From Actinomycetota bacterium (lineage in GTDB: Bacteria > Actinomycetota > Actinomycetes > S36-B12): a DNA stretch of 11,237 nucleotides. The stretch is taken from contig DMPC01000090.1 of assembly GCA_003456155.1 (NCBI GenBank), positions 1 to 11,237 on the forward strand, written 5' to 3'. The position numbers and the translations under genes were made by a program. Shown in pieces: positions 1 through 6,034 of this stretch (position 1 is the stretch's first letter; each line of letters opens with the position of its first letter). Under the pieces are notes generated by a model that did no database searches, was not told the DNA's origin, and worked only from the letters and a program-made list of their open reading frames with translations.

Positions 1-1383
1 GGAGCGGCCGGCCTCTCTGCGGCGCTGTCGGCTGCCGAGGAGGGCGCCAGCGTCCTCGTCGCCGAGTCCGAGGGCATCATCGGCGGATCATCGCGCCTGT
101 CGGGCGGCCTCATGATGGGCGCGGGCACGCGGTACCAGAGGGCTCTGGGCATCGAGGACTCCCCGGATGCTCTGCTTCACGACTACATGACCCTCAACCA
201 GTGGAAGGTCGAGTCGGCCGTGGTCGAGCGGCTCACCCAACGTGCGGGTGCTGCCGTCGAATGGCTCGGTGACCAGGGCGTCGAGTTCTACGACCAGATG
301 GTCTACGGCGGTGATGAGACTGTTCCGCGAGTCCACTGCCCGATCGGCCGCGGACAGGCGGTGGTCGATGCGCTCTATGCCCGATGCCGGGAGCGCGGCG
401 TGGAGTTCGCGCTCGGTCAGCGCATCGATCGGCTCGTCGTCGAGAACGGTGCCGTGCGGGGTGTCGCGGTGGCTGATGATGAGATCACGGCGGGCGCTGT
501 CGTCATCGCCTCGGGAGGCTTCGGGGCGAGCGACGAGAAGCGCAAGGAGCTCTTCCCCTCGGTCTACGACACCGGGTGGTCCTACTACATCGGAGCCGAT
601 GGGGCGCGCGGCGATGCACTCGACTTCACGCGCGCCGTGGATGCCCAGATCACCGGAGTCAACCGCGGCCTGCGCCTCATGCACACCGACTTCGACAGGA
701 TGTACGAGGCCTACATCCCCGGCTGGCTCGTGCTGGTGAATCGCCAGGGCCGTCGCTTCTGCAACGAGACGGCGCCCTACGGGATCATGGACGGCCTGCT
801 GTCGGAGCAGGGCGACGTGGCCTTCGCGGTCTTCGACCACCAGCGCCTCGTCGAGGCCACTGAGCTCGGAGTCGCCCGCTACAAGCAGTCGATACCGGGC
901 TCGACCAAGAGGCAGAGTCCCCACTGGAACCTCGACATCATCGAGATGATGGTGAAGGAGGGAAAGGTCCACGTCGCGGACACGATCGAGGAGCTTGCCC
1001 GCAGCATCGGCGTTCCGGCGACTCATCTGGCGGCCACTGTCGACCGAGTGAACGAGGTGCACAGACTCGGTGAGGACGTCGACTACCTCAAGGATCCGAA
1101 GTTCCTCGAGCCGATCACCGTGGGCCCGTTCTACGGCGTCGAGGTGCGTCCCGCGACGTGCTGCTTCACGGCCTGCGGACTTCGCATCGATCGCGATGCT
1201 CGGGTTCTCGATTCTGCGGGACGGCCGATCCCGGGGCTGCTCGCTGCCGGTGAGGTCACGGGCGGAGTCATCGGCCCGCGGTACGTGGGCAGCGGCAACT
1301 CCTACGGAAACTGCGTGACGATGGGTCGCGTGGCCGGGCAGACGGCTGCGGGTATCGCGAACACCGATGGAGGATCCGCATGA
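1..1383 (+). CDS. FAD-dependent fumarate reductase/3-ketosteroid dehydrogenase-like flavoprotein, 5'-partial
   Basis: The frame is open from base 1, and the first residues read GAAGLSAALSAAEEGASVLV. This is the end of a Rossmann FAD-binding motif (GxGxxG, then a helix and the second strand), so only about 10-20 N-terminal codons are missing; the first internal ATG (112) is not the start. About 460 residues are present. Other flavoprotein marks are GGSSRLSGG (codons 28-36), ASGGFG near 510-525, GRRFCNETAPY with Tyr at 778-780, and a C-terminal LLAAGEVTGG followed by Tyr 1282-1284 and Gly 1294-1296 (Y-x-G-S-G). In 3-ketosteroid Delta1-dehydrogenases the equivalent Tyr+4 Gly pair and the NExxxY Tyr bind or activate the ketone. 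The family also includes fumarate and urocanate reductases, so direction and substrate are not settled. No signal peptide or haem motif is visible, so it is probably a cytoplasmic desaturase or ene-reductase. It overlaps the next gene by ATGA, which implies co-translation. Confidence 0.88.
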   Translation, partial: GAAGLSAALSAAEEGASVLVAESEGIIGGSSRLSGGLMMGAGTRYQRALGIEDSPDALLHDYMTLNQWKVESAVVERLTQRAGAAVEWLGDQGVEFYDQMVYGGDETVPRVHCPIGRGQAVVDALYARCRERGVEFALGQRIDRLVVENGAVRGVAVADDEITAGAVVIASGGFGASDEKRKELFPSVYDTGWSYYIGADGARGDALDFTRAVDAQITGVNRGLRLMHTDFDRMYEAYIPGWLVLVNRQGRRFCNETAPYGIMDGLLSEQGDVAFAVFDHQRLVEATELGVARYKQSIPGSTKRQSPHWNLDIIEMMVKEGKVHVADTIEELARSIGVPATHLAATVDRVNEVHRLGEDVDYLKDPKFLEPITVGPFYGVEVRPATCCFTACGLRIDRDARVLDSAGRPIPGLLAAGEVTGGVIGPRYVGSGNSYGNCVTMGRVAGQTAAGIANTDGGSA

Positions 1384-1868
1384 GTGTGCGAGCCGATGAC
1401 CGCGAGTCCATCCGTGAGGCGACGTTCCGATATGCGCGCGGCGTCGACCGACTCGATGTCGAGCTCATGAAGAGCGCCTACTGGCCCGACGCCACGGACG
1501 ACCACGGGCGCTTCGTCGGCAACGGCTGGGAGTTCGCCGAGCGGGTGGTCGGCACGCACGACCGCTGGGCCAGCACGATGCACTGCGTCTACAACCACAG
1601 CATCGAGTTCGATGACGACACCCATGCGCGGGGCGAGCTGTACAACGTGACCTATCTGGTTCCCCGCGATGGCGGCCCGTGGTCGGTCTGGCTGGGGCGC
1701 TACCTCGACCAGTACGAGAAGCGCGACGGCGAGTGGCGGATCAGCCACCGCACCTGCGTGCATGAGGCGACCACCACCGTCGACCATGCACCGATGGGGG
1801 GAGACATGTCGAACTTCCGCACCGGTGACGCCGACCGTCCCCGCGGGGATCGTCCTCTCGGAATGTGA
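1380..1868 (+). CDS. SnoaL/NTF2-like fold protein, candidate dehydratase or isomerase (162 aa)
   Basis: This small alpha+beta-cone protein resembles the SnoaL_4 group of the NTF2 superfamily. An N-terminal helix carries FRYARGVDRLD (residues 16-26), followed by a YWPDATDDHG segment and TMHCVYNHSIEF (66-77). The C-terminal strands include GRYLDQYEKRDGEWRISHR (106-124). Tyr18, Asp23 and His68 sit with spacing close to the catalytic Tyr30, Asp35 and His83 of the bile acid 7alpha-dehydratase BaiE, and scytalone dehydratase uses a related pocket. A water-eliminating or proton-shuttling role is therefore plausible, but the exact reaction is inferred. The ATG overlaps the stop of the upstream flavoprotein (ATGA at 1380-1383) and has a good GGAGGA ribosome site at 1369-1374, so the two are translated together and probably act on the same substrate. 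Other members of this fold have no known catalytic activity, which remains possible. Confidence 0.85.
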   Translation: MSVRADDRESIREATFRYARGVDRLDVELMKSAYWPDATDDHGRFVGNGWEFAERVVGTHDRWASTMHCVYNHSIEFDDDTHARGELYNVTYLVPRDGGPWSVWLGRYLDQYEKRDGEWRISHRTCVHEATTTVDHAPMGGDMSNFRTGDADRPRGDRPLGM

Positions 1869-1870
1869 CC

Positions 1871-3493
1871 TCAGCCCTGCGCCGCTGACAGCCCGGCGAG
1901 TCGCCCGAACACGAGGATCGGGCCCAGCGTCCCGCCGGCACCCCCGTAGGCCATGGCCGTCGGGGCTGCGGCGACATTGCCGGCAGCGAAGAGGCCCGGA
2001 ATGGGCGCACCATGGGTATCCAGGGCCCGTCCGCTGGTGTCGGTGCGCGGACCTCCGCTCGTGCCGAGGGTCCCGGACTCCACCTGGACGGCGTAGAACG
2101 GCCCGTCGTCGATGCGACCCATCGTTGACGCCTTGAGGAACCGGTGGTCGCCATCGCCGCTCCAGCGGTCGTATGCGCTGTCACCGCGCCGGAAGTCCTC
2201 ATCCTGCTCATGGTCGACGAATGAGTTCCAGCGGTGGACCGTGGCCTCCAGGCCATCAGGATCGATGCCCACCTTGGCAGCAAGGTCGCGCAGCGTCGAC
2301 CCTGACGCGACCCACTCAGGAACGGGTGAGCCGGCGGGAGCGCCGAAGGTGCCGTACTTCGCTGCATGCGCGGCGTCGAAGATGAGCCATGCTGGAAGAT
2401 TCGCGTAGGTGAACGTCACTGGATCGAGCTGGTGGAAGGCCCCGCCGAGAGCGTTGTAGTTGGTGGCCTCGTTCGTGAATCTCCTGCCGCGCGAGTTCAC
2501 CATGATCGAACCGGGCAGCGTGCGCTCGCGATTCACGAGGTTGGAGCGCTGCTCGCCGAAGGCGGTGTCGCCCGGAATCTTCACGGCCGGCACCCACCAG
2601 GCCTGTCCCATGTTGCCCAGTTGGGCACCGGCCCGCAGCGCCATGCGCAGGCCGTCACCCGTGTTGGTGGGCACGGAGGTCGGTGCTGTCATGGGTCCGC
2701 GCAGGAATGCCGAGACAAGGTCGGCATCCCACTCGAAGCCGCCGGTCGCGAGAACGACACCCTTGCGGGCCTCCACCTCGCGCTCGACGCCGTCGACGAC
2801 GAGACGAACGCCGGTGACGCGGCCGTCCTCGAGGATCAGATCGGTTGCCCTGGCGTTCACGACCGGCTCGACGCCGAGATCCACAAGCGCCTTGATCATG
2901 GGTCCGATCAGGGCATTTCCGCATCCGCGCAGGTCCTCGTCGATGCGCCGCTGCGTCTCCTCCTCCGAGAGGTATCCCGTCCCACCTCCGAGAGTGGTGT
3001 CGGTGATCTTCAGGTGGGCACTGCGCTTGCTGCGCGCCACCTTGTGCTGCCAGGGCCCGAGGGTCGCGTAGCAGAACAGGCCGGGGTCGAGAGAGCGTCC
3101 ACCATCGGGCTTCCCGCCAGGGTTCTCCGGGTGGTAGTCGGGATAGTGGGGCAGGAGGCTGAATCGCGCTGGCGTGGTCTCCTCGAGCCACTGGATGGTC
3201 GCGCGGCCGTTGTCGACGAAGGTCTCGGCCATGGACGGATCCATGCGGTCCAGGGAGAGGGAGGCCAGGTAGTCGAGCGCCTCCTGGCGGGAGTCGGTGA
3301 TGCCGGCCTCGTCCTGGTGGTGGTTCAGGGGCACCCAGGGGACACCGCCGGAGATCGCGCTGGAGCCACCGAGGACGTCAGCCTTCTCGTAGAGGCCGAC
3401 ATCGGCTCCGGACTGGGCTGCGGAGAGACCCGCAGCCAGACCCGCAGCACCGCTGCCGAGGACCACCACGTCATGACTCAAACTGAATGCCAT
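1871..3493 (-). CDS. 3-ketosteroid Delta1-dehydrogenase-like FAD-binding protein (540 aa)
   Basis: This is a full-length flavoprotein of the KstD/fumarate reductase family. The N-terminus has the FAD site VVVLGSGAAGLAAGLSAA (9-26), a ribose-binding Glu36 and GGSSAISGGVPWVP (42-55). An ATGGF motif lies at 249-253. The C-terminal GLFAAGN (500-506) is followed by AMAYGGAGGTLGP (513-525). Tyr346 (in RFTNEATNY) and Tyr516 with Gly520 match, at nearly the same spacing, Tyr318, Tyr487 and Gly491 reported as catalytic in Rhodococcus KstD1. Tyr117 or Tyr120 (in HYPDYHPE) is the likely Tyr119 equivalent. The expected reaction is 1,2-desaturation of a 3-oxo ring with FAD as acceptor, on a steroid or smaller cyclic ketone; the substrate is inferred only. 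The start is the ATG at 3493; no ribosome site precedes it, and a TAGATT box six bases upstream suggests a leaderless message. It converges with the SnoaL-like gene, leaving a 2-bp gap. Confidence 0.9.
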   Translation of the reverse strand: MAFSLSHDVVVLGSGAAGLAAGLSAAQSGADVGLYEKADVLGGSSAISGGVPWVPLNHHQDEAGITDSRQEALDYLASLSLDRMDPSMAETFVDNGRATIQWLEETTPARFSLLPHYPDYHPENPGGKPDGGRSLDPGLFCYATLGPWQHKVARSKRSAHLKITDTTLGGGTGYLSEEETQRRIDEDLRGCGNALIGPMIKALVDLGVEPVVNARATDLILEDGRVTGVRLVVDGVEREVEARKGVVLATGGFEWDADLVSAFLRGPMTAPTSVPTNTGDGLRMALRAGAQLGNMGQAWWVPAVKIPGDTAFGEQRSNLVNRERTLPGSIMVNSRGRRFTNEATNYNALGGAFHQLDPVTFTYANLPAWLIFDAAHAAKYGTFGAPAGSPVPEWVASGSTLRDLAAKVGIDPDGLEATVHRWNSFVDHEQDEDFRRGDSAYDRWSGDGDHRFLKASTMGRIDDGPFYAVQVESGTLGTSGGPRTDTSGRALDTHGAPIPGLFAAGNVAAAPTAMAYGGAGGTLGPILVFGRLAGLSAAQG

Positions 3494-3499
3494 GTAAAG

Positions 3500-3505
3500 A
3501 ATCTA
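3500..3505 (-). promoter_or_regulatory. Candidate -10 box for the leaderless KstD-like gene
   Basis: On the minus strand TAGATT fits the actinobacterial TANNNT consensus. It ends six bases before the A of the ATG at 3493, the spacing expected when transcription starts at the start codon itself. No Shine-Dalgarno sequence lies between the box and the ATG, which supports leaderless translation. A convincing -35 box is not seen. TATAGC at 3513-3508 is an alternative box for a transcript with a short leader. Confidence 0.5.
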
Positions 3506-3509
3506 TCGC

Positions 3510-3515
3510 TATAGT
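3510..3515 (+). promoter_or_regulatory. Candidate -10 box for the PaaG-like gene and following run
   Basis: TATAGT matches the TATAAT consensus at five of six positions. It would start transcription near 3521-3523, leaving a leader of roughly 28-30 bases with a purine-rich ribosome site (AGGGAGG, 3541-3547) before the ATG at 3551. No clear -35 element is present. It lies within ten bases of the -10 of the divergent flavoprotein gene, so a single bound regulator could affect both. Confidence 0.45.
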
Positions 3516-3550
3516 GCGCGAGTTCGGAAGGGTCGAGCAGAGGGAGGGTC

Positions 3551-4318
3551 ATGGCTGTCCAGGGCCTGCGCGTCCAGAGCCAGGATGGTGTCCGACGGAT
3601 CACCTTCGACAAGCCCGAGCGGCTCAATGCGCTCACGGCCGAGATCATCCATGAGGCAGCTGACGCGATCGACTCAGCGGCGGGCGACGGCACCCGGGTG
3701 ATCGTCCTGACGGGAGAGGGTCGCGCCTTCAGCGCTGGCGCCGATGTCGGCCCCGGCGGAGCGACCCCCGATCTGGGCACCCTGGATGCGGCCAACCGCC
3801 TGACGCGCACGATCATCGGGTCGCCCGTGGTGGTCGTGGCCGCCGTCAACGGCGTCGCTGCGGGTGTGGGCTGCTCGTTCGCCTTGGCGGCGGATCTCAC
3901 CGTGGCCCGGGAATCGGCGTCCTTCATGCTTGCCTTCACCAAGATCGGTCTGATGCCCGATGGAGGTGCCTCGATTCTCGTCCCCGCCGCCATCGGCCGG
4001 GCGCGTGCGGCTCGCATGGCCCTCCTCGCCGAGAAGGTCACCGCAGCACAGGCGGCCGAGTGGGGCCTGATCACCGAGTCGGTACCGGATGCGGCCTTCG
4101 ATGCCCGTATCGAGGAGCTGGTGCAGGTCATCGCCGAGGGTCCCCCTCTCGCCTACGCCGCCACCAAGCGCGTCCTCAACGCCGCCACGCTCTCCGCCCT
4201 CGAGTCGACCCTCGAGGGGGAGCGCTCGGGCCAGGCGGACCTGCTGGCCACCGCCGACTTCGCCGAGGGGATCGCAGCCTTCCAGGCCAAGCGGGCGGCC
4301 CGCTTCACGGGCCGATGA
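3551..4318 (+). CDS. PaaG-like enoyl-CoA hydratase/isomerase family protein (255 aa)
   Basis: This is a crotonase-fold acyl-CoA enzyme of normal family length. The oxyanion-hole and CoA segments are AFSAGAD (59-65) and AAVNGVAAGVGCSFALAAD (97-115). The two glutamates used by true enoyl-CoA hydratases are not there: the GGGCE position reads GVGCS, and the QPE position falls in MLAFTKIGL. Instead IGLMPDGG (132-139) places Asp137 where PaaG and dienoyl-CoA isomerases carry their catalytic Asp. The C-terminus (EGIAAFQAKRAARFTGR, 239-255) also looks like PaaG. It is therefore more likely to shift a double bond in an acyl-CoA, or isomerise a ring-CoA intermediate, than to hydrate one. No other phenylacetate genes are near, so a paa role is not implied. 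The start at 3551 has an AGGGAGG ribosome site that is rather close (about 3-4 bases). A hairpin follows the stop codon. Confidence 0.9.
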   Translation: MAVQGLRVQSQDGVRRITFDKPERLNALTAEIIHEAADAIDSAAGDGTRVIVLTGEGRAFSAGADVGPGGATPDLGTLDAANRLTRTIIGSPVVVVAAVNGVAAGVGCSFALAADLTVARESASFMLAFTKIGLMPDGGASILVPAAIGRARAARMALLAEKVTAAQAAEWGLITESVPDAAFDARIEELVQVIAEGPPLAYAATKRVLNAATLSALESTLEGERSGQADLLATADFAEGIAAFQAKRAARFTGR

Positions 4319-4339
4319 CCGAGGATTGAGGATTCTCGG
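4319..4339 (+). terminator. Hairpin directly after the PaaG-like gene, possible weak terminator or 3' stabiliser
   Basis: Bases 4319-4326 (CCGAGGAT) pair with 4332-4339 (ATTCTCGG) in an 8-bp stem with one G-U pair and a 5-base loop. It begins one base after the TGA. No T-run follows, so Rho-independent termination is doubtful. The 7-bp tandem repeat GAGGATT GAGGATT (4321-4334) lies inside this structure. Confidence 0.35.
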
Positions 4340-4419
4340 GCGGATCTGAGGAAGTCCTACTACTCTCGCAGCAGACGCTCGGTACCAAGCCCGGGCACCA
4401 CCCGAAGAAGGAGTACCAG
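4340..4419 (+). promoter_or_regulatory. Leader region and ribosome binding site of the first SDR gene
   Basis: This 80-bp stretch is the widest uncoded spacing in the rightward run after the divergent promoter. It could hold a separate promoter for the SDR gene; TACTCT at 4361-4366 fits the loose TANNNT -10 pattern, but no -35 is convincing. A strong AAGGAG ribosome site at 4408-4413 stands six bases before the ATG at 4420 and fixes that start. Confidence 0.4.
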
Positions 4420-5202
4420 ATGGGCCAGTTGGACGGCAGGGTCGCAGTCATCACGGCGAGCACCCGCAGCATCGGCCGCGGCATCGCCGAGGCCTTCCAC
4501 GCGGAGGGCGCGAGCGTCGTCCTGAGCGGTCGCAACCCCGAGAAGGGCCAGAAGGCCGTGGAGGAGATGGGCGGCGGAGACCGTCTGCACTTCATCGCCG
4601 CCGACGCGTCCAAGAAGGCCGACATCGAGGCTCTCGTCGACGGCACGGTCGACAAGTTCGGCCGCGTCGACATCGTGGTCCCGAACGCCGGTGGCGTCGC
4701 GAACACCGCACCTGTCGCGATGATGAGCGACGAGGAGTGGCAGTACGAGCTCGACTTCAACCTGAACCAGACCTTCTGGATGGCCCGTCGTGCGCTGAAG
4801 TACATGGTGCCGCAGCAGTTCGGTCGCGTCATCGGCATGTCGTCGATGTACGGCAAGATCTCGACGATGGCCGTGCCCGGCTACATCGCCAACAAGCACG
4901 CCATCATCGGCCTCATGAAGGCCCTTGCCAAGGAGGTCGGCACCCAGGGCATCACGGCCAACGCCGTCTGCCCCGGCTTCGTGCCCACCGACATGTTCTA
5001 CGAGACCGGCCCGGCAACCGTCGAGGCCATGGGCCTGCCGGATCTCGACGCCCTGGCTCAGATCATGTACTCCGTGACCTGCATCCAGCGCCCGAACACG
5101 GTCGAGGAGGTTGCGGCCGCGTGCGTGCTGCTCGCCTCGGATCTCGGCGCCGGCATCACGGGTACGACGATCAACATCGACGGTGGCGCTTCGCCCTACT
5201 AG
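4420..5202 (+). CDS. Short-chain dehydrogenase/reductase, classical SDR (260 aa)
   Basis: This is an NAD(P)-dependent alcohol/ketone oxidoreductase of classical SDR length. The nucleotide-binding loop reads TASTRSIGRG (12-21) rather than TGxxxGIG, so the first two glycines are Ala13 and Ser17. The NNAG motif is PNAG (88-91). The catalytic set is complete: Asn114, Ser142, Tyr155 and Lys159 (YIANK). Arg38 after the second strand (SGRN), with Arg16, suggests NADP(H) preference, but this is inferred. The C-terminal ITGTTINIDGGASPY is typical of FabG or 3-hydroxybutyrate dehydrogenase-like members. The start is set by a strong AAGGAG site six bases upstream. Next to two ring-oxidising flavoproteins, a role in interconverting a ring hydroxyl and ketone, or a 3-hydroxyacyl intermediate, is plausible. 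A gap of about 100 bp to the previous gene leaves room for separate control. Confidence 0.9.
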   Translation: MGQLDGRVAVITASTRSIGRGIAEAFHAEGASVVLSGRNPEKGQKAVEEMGGGDRLHFIAADASKKADIEALVDGTVDKFGRVDIVVPNAGGVANTAPVAMMSDEEWQYELDFNLNQTFWMARRALKYMVPQQFGRVIGMSSMYGKISTMAVPGYIANKHAIIGLMKALAKEVGTQGITANAVCPGFVPTDMFYETGPATVEAMGLPDLDALAQIMYSVTCIQRPNTVEEVAAACVLLASDLGAGITGTTINIDGGASPY

Positions 5203-5232
5203 GCGGCAGTTCCCCCTTCCACCAGCACACCC

Positions 5233-5238
5233 GAAAGG
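5233..5238 (+). promoter_or_regulatory. Ribosome binding site that questions the start of the second SDR
   Basis: GAAAGG ends one base before the ATG at 5240, which is too close for normal initiation, but seven bases before the in-frame TTG at 5246. If this is the real Shine-Dalgarno site, the protein starts at the TTG and is two residues shorter. Confidence 0.4.
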
Positions 5239-5239
5239 C

Positions 5240-6034
5240 ATGGGGTTGTCCCATCTAGGAAACCTGGACCAGTGGTTCGACGGTCGATCATCGATCGTCA
5301 CCGGAGGAGCTGGGGGGATGGGTCGCGCCATTGCGCTGGCCTTCTCCGCCGCCGGCAGCCGCGTCATCGTCAGTGATGTCGCGGATGCCGGCGGCGAGGA
5401 GACCGTCGCCCTGATCCGTGCGGCGGGCGGCGAGGCACAGTTCTTCCACGCAGACGTCTCCAAGGATGCGGATGTCCGTGCCATGGTCGATCTGGCCTTG
5501 TCCTCCTACGGCGGCTTGGACTTCGCGGTCAATGCCGCGGCGATCGAGTTCGAGGTCGACTACCTCGCCGACCTCGCCGAGGCCGACTGGGACCGCATGA
5601 TCGATGTCAATCTCAAGAGCGTCTTCCTGTGCATGAAGCACGAGATCAACGCGATGCTCGCCACGGAGCGCGAGGGTGCGGCGATCGTCAACATCGCATC
5701 GACCAACTCCTACCGCCCGCAGGCCCACCAGTCGGCCTACACGGCGAGCAAGTTCGGTGTCCTGGGCGTCACCAAGTCTGCAGCCGTTGACTACGCGCCC
5801 CGCGGCATCCGCATCAATGCCATCTGCCCCGGCTCCATCGACACCCCGATGCTCCGGGGGGCCATGGAGAAGCGGGGTCGAGACCCGCAGGAGGTCGCTG
5901 ACCGCCTCTCACTCATCGGGCGATTCGGCACCGTTGACGAGATTGCGGCTGCTGCCCTGTGGCTGTGCTCGGGAGCCTCGGGATTCACGATGGGCCACGC
6001 CCTGGCCGTCGACGGCGGCTACCTGTCTCGATGA
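5240..6034 (+). CDS. Short-chain dehydrogenase/reductase, second SDR (264 aa)
   Basis: This is a classical SDR with an intact TGGAGGMG cofactor loop (21-28). Asp46 after the second strand (VIVSDVAD) points to NAD(H), in contrast to the Arg in the SDR just upstream. The pair may thus run in opposite directions or on different substrates (inference). Catalytic residues are Asn124 (DVNL), Ser154, Tyr167 and Lys171 (YTASK). The NNAG motif has become NAAA (98-101). The C-terminus ends in the usual AVDGGYLSR. The frame is open upstream to 5111, but that part overlaps the previous SDR gene and is not SDR-like. The ATG at 5240 is given here; the TTG at 5246 is better spaced from GAAAGG. The stop overlaps the start of the hydrolase-like gene (ATGA, 6031-6034), so these two are probably coupled. 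The exact substrate is unknown. Confidence 0.88.
   Translation: MGLSHLGNLDQWFDGRSSIVTGGAGGMGRAIALAFSAAGSRVIVSDVADAGGEETVALIRAAGGEAQFFHADVSKDADVRAMVDLALSSYGGLDFAVNAAAIEFEVDYLADLAEADWDRMIDVNLKSVFLCMKHEINAMLATEREGAAIVNIASTNSYRPQAHQSAYTASKFGVLGVTKSAAVDYAPRGIRINAICPGSIDTPMLRGAMEKRGRDPQEVADRLSLIGRFGTVDEIAAAALWLCSGASGFTMGHALAVDGGYLSR

Noticed and set aside
88..1062. 324-codon minus-strand frame opposite the first flavoprotein
   Set aside because: It is antisense to a conserved flavoprotein with no motif or ribosome site of its own.
2366..3514. 382-codon plus-strand frame opposite the KstD-like gene
   Set aside because: It is a shadow of the real gene, with no ribosome site or recognisable domain, and runs across the divergent promoter.
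3551..4318. Phenylacetate degradation gene paaG proper
   Set aside because: No other paa gene is present in the window; only the fold and catalytic Asp support similarity.
5111..5239. N-terminal extension of the second SDR
   Set aside because: The extra residues overlap the end of the first SDR gene and are Arg/Pro/Ser-rich. The SDR fold begins after 5240.
4360..5484. 374-codon minus-strand frame opposite the two SDRs
   Set aside because: It covers the opposite strand of two genes with complete SDR motifs; the translation is biased and lacks family features.
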